Shown here piece by piece: positions 1 through 5,035 of a stretch of 8,869 nucleotides of DNA. Under the pieces are notes generated by a model. That model was not told the DNA's origin. It searched no databases and saw only the letters and a list, made by a program, of their open reading frames with translations. How positions within the stretch are numbered: position 1 is the first letter of the stretch; each line of letters begins with the position of its first letter. A program made the position numbers and the translations under genes. The stretch is from CALXXL01 sp964512385 (GTDB lineage Bacteria; Verrucomicrobiota; Lentisphaeria; Victivallales; Victivallaceae), in contig CAZEHZ010000098.1 in assembly GCA_964512385.1 (NCBI GenBank), forward strand, positions 1 to 8,869, given 5' to 3'.

Positions 1-826
1 ACGCCACAAAGCACATGGCACATAATAAACTTAAGTAGATAATATTATGCCGCAACCGCCGGAAGCGCATCCGGCGCAAACTGGAATCCAGCAAACTGTG
101 CCCAAAATCGTTCAAATTCTGATTCCTCAGCAAACACCCCGCCGCCAGCACCGCCGACGGATATGCCCCGGATAACGGAAATTCACCCGTTTCCAAACGC
201 AACGCACCGGCAATATCCGCCAAATGCGTCAATTTAGCGGCCTGCACAAAACTGTTTGCCATAACCACCTGCCGCAATCCGTTCCGCACCGGCCTTAACA
301 CGCAGTCCGGCTCCACAAACGGCAAATATATCTCATCTTTATCCAAATCGCCGTCAATCGTCATGAACGGATGCCACAGCGCATCCACTTTTATTCCGGC
401 ATAATTCATTCCGTTTTGCAATGCCGTCAACTGCTCTTTACGAATTGCCATCATCCGCACCCGCAGTTGATTATTCGGCAGACGATTCATAATCCGGTAG
501 GTCCAGCGCAAACTGTTGGCGGCGGCGGGAAAAACATCATTTACCTCAAAACTTAACGCCTCTTCCAGCTCCTTGCCGGCCAATGGCGGCAAAGCCCGCT
601 CCACCACCACACACTCCGGCAGATATCCGGCCATGGCAACGAGGTCTTCTTCGGCCGGCTGCATTTCGGCCAATACATTTTTCAACCGTTCGCCAAAGCT
701 CTGATGCCCGGCGGTGTCCGAGATATAAGAGAGCAAACGCAGTTCACCGGAGCTTTTCAACTCCAGTCTTACCGCATAGACCCGATACTGATGATCCCAG
801 CTTATTCCCAAGCCGCACTTGCTCAT
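1..826 (-). CDS. PilM/GspL-like assembly protein of a type IV pilus or type II secretion system, C-terminus cut by window edge
   Basis: The gene is open from an ATG at 826-824 to base 1 without a stop; 275 codons are visible. Residues 1-35 look like the first strands of an actin-like fold (GISWDHQYRVYAVRLEL). Residues 66-110 follow the PilM pattern: a hydrophobic strand, then VVVERALPPLAGKELEEAL, then SFEVNDVFP, where PilM proteins have an ELxxAIxxExxxYIP-type stretch. Residues 121-150 resemble the next PilM segment (MMAIRKEQLTALQNGMNYAGIKVDAL). A basic stretch (RRMRFRRLRH, 251-260) precedes a hydrophobic run (IIYLSLLCAMCFVA, 262-275) that is probably a membrane helix entering the cut part. 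In the family such proteins sit on the cytoplasmic face of the inner membrane and connect the assembly ATPase to PilN/GspM. Cytoplasmic domain plus C-terminal membrane helix is the GspL or PilM-PilN fusion plan; the soluble part (about 250 residues) is shorter than a usual PilM (about 350). The start is supported by AAGGTG at 836-831, four bases upstream. Family assignment is by pattern only; nucleotide-binding ability is not established. Confidence 0.72.
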   Translation of the reverse strand, partial: MSKCGLGISWDHQYRVYAVRLELKSSGELRLLSYISDTAGHQSFGERLKNVLAEMQPAEEDLVAMAGYLPECVVVERALPPLAGKELEEALSFEVNDVFPAAANSLRWTYRIMNRLPNNQLRVRMMAIRKEQLTALQNGMNYAGIKVDALWHPFMTIDGDLDKDEIYLPFVEPDCVLRPVRNGLRQVVMANSFVQAAKLTHLADIAGALRLETGEFPLSGAYPSAVLAAGCLLRNQNLNDFGHSLLDSSLRRMRFRRLRHNIIYLSLLCAMCFVA

Positions 827-830
827 TATA

Positions 831-836
831 CACCTT
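831..836 (-). promoter_or_regulatory. Ribosome binding site of the PilM/GspL-like gene
   Basis: On the minus strand AAGGTG lies four bases before the ATG at 826. It resembles part of the Shine-Dalgarno consensus and supports this start; no other in-frame start is available nearby, because the next Met codon is residue 55. Confidence 0.5.
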
Positions 837-880
837 TTTTATATTACATGAAAATAACAATCATACATAAAAACACCAGT

Positions 881-909
881 AATATATACACATTTCCCCG
901 TTCACGCAA
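881..909 (-). promoter_or_regulatory. Candidate sigma-70-type promoter for the PilM/GspL-like gene
   Basis: Read on the minus strand, a -35-like TTGCGT (909-904) is followed after 17 bases by a -10-like TATATT (886-881). The -10 matches consensus at five of six positions, the -35 at only three. Transcription would start near 874, leaving a leader of about 48 bases before the ATG at 826. The surrounding DNA is very AT-rich, so chance matches are likely. Confidence 0.35.
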
Positions 910-973
910 CCCATTTTCTTATAAAAAGTCTAAAAACATCAATTATTTTTCTCCGTAGTCAGCAAATGAGGAG

Positions 974-1002
974 TTGACGATGGCGATTTAACGTATTATA
1001 TT
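974..1002 (+). promoter_or_regulatory. Candidate sigma-70-type promoter of ligA, placed to give a leaderless mRNA
   Basis: TTGACG (974-979) and TATATT (997-1002) are separated by exactly 17 bases and each matches its consensus hexamer at five of six positions. Initiation about seven bases after the -10 falls at 1009-1010, directly next to the ligA ATG at 1011. The ten bases before that ATG contain no Shine-Dalgarno-like purine stretch, which agrees with a leaderless or nearly leaderless transcript. TATTAT at 999-1004 is an alternative -10 with a poorer 19-base spacer. Confidence 0.5.
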
Positions 1003-1010
1003 ATACCATT

Positions 1011-2948
1011 ATGAATACGGAAATAACAAATTTGACGGAGTGGACACTCGAAAAGTTACTCAATACTATCGAGTATCATAACCACCGTTACTGGAATTTA
1101 GGCGAGCCGGAGATTTCGGATGACGCTTATGATGCGTTATTGCTGGAATTACGCAACCGTGATCCCCAGCATCCGTTACTGAAAAAGATTCACGCTCAGC
1201 ATGTCTCCGCCAACTGCGGAAAAATCAAACTTGCCACCCCCATGCTCTCGTTAGACAAAGCATACAGTCTGGACGAAGTTTTGGACTGGGCTAAAAAATA
1301 TATTCGCACCTCCGACGAACTTTTACTGGTACAACCCAAATATGACGGTATTTCCGCTGATTTTGACGGCCGTATTCTGGCGACTCGAGGCGACGGCGAA
1401 ACCGGCGAAAATATTACCGATAAATTGCCGTTGCTGGAATTGGAGACTCGTGATTATCGGGGCGTGCTAAACCGCCCGGCTCGTGGCGAAATTATTATCC
1501 GCTCCGACGATTTTGCCACCTTATACCGCCATATTCAAAAGCGTGGCGGCGGCGTTTATAAAAACTCCCGTAACGCCGTGGCCGGCATCATGGGTCTGAA
1601 AGATATTACCGACATGCTGAAACAACACGCCAAACTGACGCTGGTTGACTATGATTTGTGGAGCAAACAGATAAAATTCAGTGCGTTGGCAAAAGTTTTC
1701 GCCGAGCTGATTGCCGAAGTTGAGCAGCTGCCATATCCCACAGACGGCGTAGTGTTTAAATTGGCGGACACCGCTTATGCCGACTCACTGGGAGCTACGG
1801 CGCATCACCCCCGCGGGCAAATCGCCTTTAAGTTTTCCGGCATCCGGCGGCAAAGCAAACTTTTAAGCGTCGAGTGGAGCTTCGGCAAAAGCGTATTGAC
1901 GCCGGTGGCAAATTTAGAGCCGGTGGAAATCGGCGGCGTTACCATTAAGCGGGCTACACTGCATAATATCCAAAATGTGCTGGATATGGATATTCAAGTG
2001 GGCGATACAGTTACCGTGGAGCGGGCCGGCGACGTTATTCCATACATTGTCTCCCGTGAAGAAGGCAAAGAGCGACGCTCCGCCTTAATTACCGAATGCC
2101 CCTCCTGCCATACGCCGCTTAAGCGTTCCGGGCCGGAACTTTACTGCCCGAACCCGGACTGCCTTGAAACTAATTTGCAAAAATTGGCCGCCGCAGTAAA
2201 AAACATTGGCATTGAACAACTTGGCGAGCCGACTCTACGCAAAATGATGCTTCGTCTGCAGGTAAAAAACTTAGCTGATGTCTTTCGCTTAAGCAAGGCG
2301 GATTTATTACAGTTGGATTCATTTGCCGAAAAATCGGCCGACAATTTATTTAATGAGATTCAAACCGCCCGTCAAACGGCGCCATTTCAACTTTTGGCGG
2401 CTTTAAACATTCCCAATATCGGCCCGAATGTCGCTAAAGTGCTGTTGAGTCATTATGATTTTGAACAGTTGGCAACCTGTTCGGCCGACGAATTAATGCA
2501 GGTTCCCGGTATCGGAGTGGAACGTGCCAGAGCGTTGGCGGAAGAACTTCATAACCGGCAAGCCGAAATCGCCGACCTGCTGACGGTAATCAATTTATCC
2601 CAAGCCGCCAACCATGCCGACGACTTAAAACCGACCATCTGCTTTACCGGAAAAATGCCGGAAAAACGCTCTTTTTATGAAAATTTGGCTCGTGAACGGG
2701 GTTATTCCCCGGTGGATAATGTTACCAAAAACTTATCACTGCTGGTTACGTCCGAATCTGACCGTTCCTCCGGCAAAACCGCCAAAGCCGTCAAATCCGG
2801 AGTGCGGATTATGACGTTGGAGGAATTTTTAAACGCCGCTCCCGCCGTTGATGATTTATTTACCACCCAAACGGCACCGGAAACGGAAACACCCCATGCC
2901 GACAATGTTCATCAGCATGGGGCGGAACAACTTACCTTAGGCTTTTAG
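1011..2948 (+). CDS. ligA: NAD-dependent DNA ligase LigA, divergent, with a possible C-terminal clamp-binding peptide
   Basis: The enzyme seals nicks in DNA by NAD+-dependent adenylation and serves replication and repair in the cytoplasm. It has 645 residues, slightly shorter than E. coli LigA (671). Visible domains: NMN-binding domain Ia at about 15-70, with conserved Y27, D37, Y40 and D41; nucleotidyltransferase domain at about 75-280 with catalytic K110 in KYDG, R126 in TRGDGETGEN, E160 in RGE, R187 in NSRNAVAG and K274 in AFKF; OB fold at about 285-350 (TPVANLEPVEIGG, ATLHN, AGDVIP); four-Cys zinc finger C363, C366, C379, C384; helix-hairpin-helix region at about 390-525; BRCT domain at about 541-607. 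A polar tail (613-639) ends in QLTLGF. Departures from the usual pattern include Q108 where E. coli has E113, no Arg at the R208 equivalent (G195), and HHPRGQ in place of the usual PRW before the AFKF motif. The start is placed by match to the family N-terminus; no ribosome binding site precedes it. An intrinsic terminator follows at 3002. Confidence 0.95.
   Translation: MNTEITNLTEWTLEKLLNTIEYHNHRYWNLGEPEISDDAYDALLLELRNRDPQHPLLKKIHAQHVSANCGKIKLATPMLSLDKAYSLDEVLDWAKKYIRTSDELLLVQPKYDGISADFDGRILATRGDGETGENITDKLPLLELETRDYRGVLNRPARGEIIIRSDDFATLYRHIQKRGGGVYKNSRNAVAGIMGLKDITDMLKQHAKLTLVDYDLWSKQIKFSALAKVFAELIAEVEQLPYPTDGVVFKLADTAYADSLGATAHHPRGQIAFKFSGIRRQSKLLSVEWSFGKSVLTPVANLEPVEIGGVTIKRATLHNIQNVLDMDIQVGDTVTVERAGDVIPYIVSREEGKERRSALITECPSCHTPLKRSGPELYCPNPDCLETNLQKLAAAVKNIGIEQLGEPTLRKMMLRLQVKNLADVFRLSKADLLQLDSFAEKSADNLFNEIQTARQTAPFQLLAALNIPNIGPNVAKVLLSHYDFEQLATCSADELMQVPGIGVERARALAEELHNRQAEIADLLTVINLSQAANHADDLKPTICFTGKMPEKRSFYENLARERGYSPVDNVTKNLSLLVTSESDRSSGKTAKAVKSGVRIMTLEEFLNAAPAVDDLFTTQTAPETETPHADNVHQHGAEQLTLGF
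2892..2922 (+). repeat. Inverted repeat inside the 3' end of ligA
   Basis: CCCCATGC (2892-2899) and GCATGGGG (2915-2922) are perfect 8-base complements around a 15-base loop. They lie in the codons of the variable polar tail just before the QLTLGF peptide. No T-rich tract follows, so this is not an intrinsic terminator. It could fold in the mRNA or be a chance result of the His/Ala/Gly-rich coding. Confidence 0.6.
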
Positions 2949-3001
2949 CCGTAAAAAATCACCTTTTGCATAATCGACTAATATAAACTTTAATCTCATC
3001 C

Positions 3002-3033
3002 AGCGGCCAATCAACGTGCCGCTTTTATTTTTT
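3002..3033 (+). terminator. Intrinsic (rho-independent) terminator of ligA
   Basis: AGCGGC (3002-3007) pairs with GCCGCT (3018-3023) around a 10-base loop, and is followed at once by a T-rich tract (TTTATTTTTT with the stem's last T, to 3033). It lies 54 bases after the ligA stop and five bases before the stop codon of the convergent glycosidase gene. On the minus strand the same hairpin has no following T tract, so it should act mainly in the ligA direction. Confidence 0.75.
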
Positions 3034-3037
3034 CAGA

Positions 3038-3934
3038 CTACCGTTCATCTTTCGGGGTTAAAATTGGCGTACCCGGATTCGGCATCGGCGGATTGCCGGT
3101 TTGCGTTTCATTGGTCGTAATTTTACGTTCACGCACAAATAAAATATCGCCAACCGGACGTTGATATGTACCGCCCTGCGGCTTGTTCATGCGTCCGTAA
3201 GCCTTAGTCCACATGGTGGAGGAGCCGCCGCCGTCGGCATTAAAGGCTTCATAACAGCCCAAACTAATCATATAATCGGCCAACTCTTTACAGGTTACGG
3301 CGTGGCGGCCGGAATATTCGTCCACCACCACCATATACAATTTTTGTCTGGTACTGCTGACTCCCAATGCGGTGCGAGCCCGGCGGGATAAAATAATTCC
3401 CGATGAATCACTGGTAACTTTTAATAATTCATTATAAACTTTCCCCTGTTGAACCAGAACCGGATAACCCCAGCGGATATTATCCGCCATGCCAGCGTTA
3501 AACTTTTTGGGAACGGCAACGCCGGCATACTTATTATGCACCCAGAAATAGCCTTCAGTGTATGACGACAGTGTACCGTTATTGGATTTAAAATAACGCC
3601 CCTGCGCCTTTACCAGCCCCACGGCATTAGTTGGTGTAGCCATGTCAAAAAAGCCCAAATTAACCGCCGCCAAAGCACCGTAGCGATTGCCCAAAGATGC
3701 GGTACTTTCGCGCAAGTTATTAACGCATAAGCCGATAGCCACTTCTAAGTTATCCTTGGACAAATCAACTTCAAGCACATAAATTTCCTGATATCCGCCA
3801 TATAAACTGGCATAGGTATACTTATTATATGTAACCCCGTCAGTCAATTTATATGTTGTAGTGGTGGTGGGGGTGTAAGCAGCAAACAAACTGCCGGCCA
3901 GCACACATAGAAACAAAAGTAAAAACTTTTTCAT
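3038..3934 (-). CDS. Exported phosphodiester glycosidase family protein (NAGPA-like domain)
   Basis: The mature protein carries the signature motifs of the phosphodiester glycosidase (NAGPA/DUF2233) family: AAVNLGFFD (residues 90-98 from the start chosen here), SRRARTALGVS (about 183-193) and NADGGGSSTMW (232-242). The animal family member removes N-acetylglucosamine from a sugar phosphodiester; bacterial relatives are thought to act on surface or wall glycans, and the substrate here is unknown. A signal peptide (basic KK, hydrophobic LLLFLCVLAGSLFA, likely cut before AYTP) sends it through Sec. There is no lipobox, so it is probably soluble in the periplasm or outside. A Thr-rich stretch follows the cut site and the last 20 residues are Pro-rich. 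I chose the ATG at 3934, giving 298 residues. An ATG six bases upstream (3940) directly abuts the GGAGG ribosome binding site, too close to be used, whereas 3934 has ideal spacing. It has its own promoter and converges on ligA. I see no good terminator after it on the minus strand. Confidence 0.85.
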   Translation of the reverse strand: MKKFLLLFLCVLAGSLFAAYTPTTTTTYKLTDGVTYNKYTYASLYGGYQEIYVLEVDLSKDNLEVAIGLCVNNLRESTASLGNRYGALAAVNLGFFDMATPTNAVGLVKAQGRYFKSNNGTLSSYTEGYFWVHNKYAGVAVPKKFNAGMADNIRWGYPVLVQQGKVYNELLKVTSDSSGIILSRRARTALGVSSTRQKLYMVVVDEYSGRHAVTCKELADYMISLGCYEAFNADGGGSSTMWTKAYGRMNKPQGGTYQRPVGDILFVRERKITTNETQTGNPPMPNPGTPILTPKDER

Positions 3935-3940
3935 TGGCAT

Positions 3941-3945
3941 CCTCC
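3941..3945 (-). promoter_or_regulatory. Ribosome binding site that decides the glycosidase start
   Basis: GGAGG on the minus strand touches the first ATG (3940) with no gap but lies six bases from the second in-frame ATG (3934). Normal Shine-Dalgarno spacing therefore selects the second ATG, and the protein begins MKKFLLLF rather than MPMKKF. Confidence 0.8.
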
Positions 3946-3975
3946 AAAAATATTTTTATTCAATAACACATTTAT

Positions 3976-4004
3976 AGTATAGAACAAAAAATGCCAAAAG
4001 TCAA
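3976..4004 (-). promoter_or_regulatory. Strong sigma-70-type promoter of the phosphodiester glycosidase gene
   Basis: On the minus strand TTGACT (4004-3999) is followed after exactly 17 bases by TATACT (3981-3976), each five of six to consensus. Transcription would start near 3969 and give a leader of about 35 bases that contains the GGAGG site. The -35 lies 19 bases after the dus stop codon. The glycosidase can therefore be expressed independently of the secA-purL-dus cluster, although no terminator separates them. Confidence 0.7.
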
Positions 4005-4022
4005 TAGGATTTTTGAGAATTT

Positions 4023-5030
4023 TTAACAATTTTGCAGCAATCTGCGTTCTATATTCGGATCTGCGGCCGCCATTTTCCAATATTCTTCACTATGTTCAAG
4101 CGGCGCCTCCTGCAAATATTGCAGAAAATCCGCTTTATCGGCTAAAGTCCCCGCCTTCCCCCGCCATTCGCCATGAAAACCACGGCCACGCAGGTAATCC
4201 AAAACGATTTTCCGTGCCATGCGGATACCTTTATCTTCGCCATAAAATTCCAGCATCTCCAGCACCTGAAATCGTATCATCATCAATAATTCAGCCAGCG
4301 TCGGCGGCACAAAACTCTCACCTTGAGTTAACTCCTGAAATATCCACGGATTACCCTGCGAGCCTCTGGCTACCATATAGCGACTGCAAAGACAATTCGC
4401 TTTCGCCTCCGCAAAACTTTTTGCCCCCATAATTCCGCCATTGGCAATAATCGGAATCTTAACCGCCTTTACCGCCTGATTTATAATCTCAAACGCAACC
4501 GGTCCGGCATAAAATTTTTCGGCAATCCGCCCATGAATCGTAATTGCCTGTGCCCCGGCGTCGGCCAGCTTTTGCACCAACTGCAGTGTTTCGTCGCTAT
4601 TATCTTCGCTCAAAATACGAATTTTAACACTTACCGGGTGCGTGGAGTTATCCGCAATAATTTTAAATAACTCCACCGCCCTCTCCACCTGCCGGCCCAA
4701 GGCGGAACCCGCCCCTTTTTTTGTTACTTTTGGCACCGGGCAGCCCAGATTAAAATCAACAACGTCAAAGTTGTAATCATTTAACAACCGGACCGCCGTC
4801 CGCAAATGGTCGGGGTTATTGGACACTAATTGGACACCAAGCCACGGTTCATCCTCGCCACGGGTCAACATTTTCTCTGTCCGTTCACGAGCATAAACCA
4901 AGGCCGACGCATCAATCATTTCTGTAAATGCATACAAACAACCACACTTACGCACCGCCCGGCGATACGGTAAGTCCGTATAGCCGGAAAGCGGTGCCAG
5001 CAGGATTGCTCCGGCAGGATATAACGCCAT
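4023..5030 (-). CDS. dusB: tRNA-dihydrouridine synthase (DusB/NifR3 type)
   Basis: An FMN enzyme that reduces uridine to dihydrouridine in tRNA, in the cytoplasm. The 335-residue protein has the Dus TIM-barrel motifs in order: LAPLSGYTDLPYRR (11-24, flavin contact), VDFNLGCPVPKVTKKGAGSAL (91-111) with the catalytic Cys at C97, VSVKIRI (133-139), ITIHGR (163-168), IIANGG (194-199) and MVARGSQGNPWIF (219-231). A helical C-terminal tRNA-binding part follows (about 245-335). GCPVPKVxKKGAG is typical of the DusB/NifR3 group, which fits this label, but subgroup assignment by eye is less sure than the family. Two spots are unusual: ANGG where most Dus proteins have GNGD, and ANCLCSRYMVARG where most have TGxDGVMIGRG. 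The ATG lies five bases after the purL stop codon with no clear ribosome binding site, suggesting translational coupling to purL. No terminator hairpin follows the stop. Confidence 0.92.
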   Translation of the reverse strand: MALYPAGAILLAPLSGYTDLPYRRAVRKCGCLYAFTEMIDASALVYARERTEKMLTRGEDEPWLGVQLVSNNPDHLRTAVRLLNDYNFDVVDFNLGCPVPKVTKKGAGSALGRQVERAVELFKIIADNSTHPVSVKIRILSEDNSDETLQLVQKLADAGAQAITIHGRIAEKFYAGPVAFEIINQAVKAVKIPIIANGGIMGAKSFAEAKANCLCSRYMVARGSQGNPWIFQELTQGESFVPPTLAELLMMIRFQVLEMLEFYGEDKGIRMARKIVLDYLRGRGFHGEWRGKAGTLADKADFLQYLQEAPLEHSEEYWKMAAADPNIERRLLQNC

Positions 5031-5035
5031 ATCAG

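Noticed and set aside
371..958. Four overlapping plus-strand reading frames of 61-95 codons
   Set aside because: They lie mostly opposite the PilM/GspL-like gene, have composition typical of antisense shadows and no recognisable domain; the minus-strand frame through the whole region is much better.
980..1013. ligA starting at the ATG at 980 through a sequencing frameshift
   Set aside because: That ATG is out of frame and meets TAA after three codons; the protein from 1011 already has a full-length family N-terminus, so no indel needs to be assumed.
3002..3023. The ligA terminator hairpin acting also as terminator of the convergent glycosidase
   Set aside because: On the minus strand the hairpin is followed by GGATGAGATT, not a T tract, so intrinsic termination in that direction is unlikely.
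3845..3880. Thr-coding simple repeat after the glycosidase signal peptide as a phase-variation tract
   Set aside because: It is a short run of mixed ACC/ACT-type codons, not a uniform tandem repeat long enough to slip.
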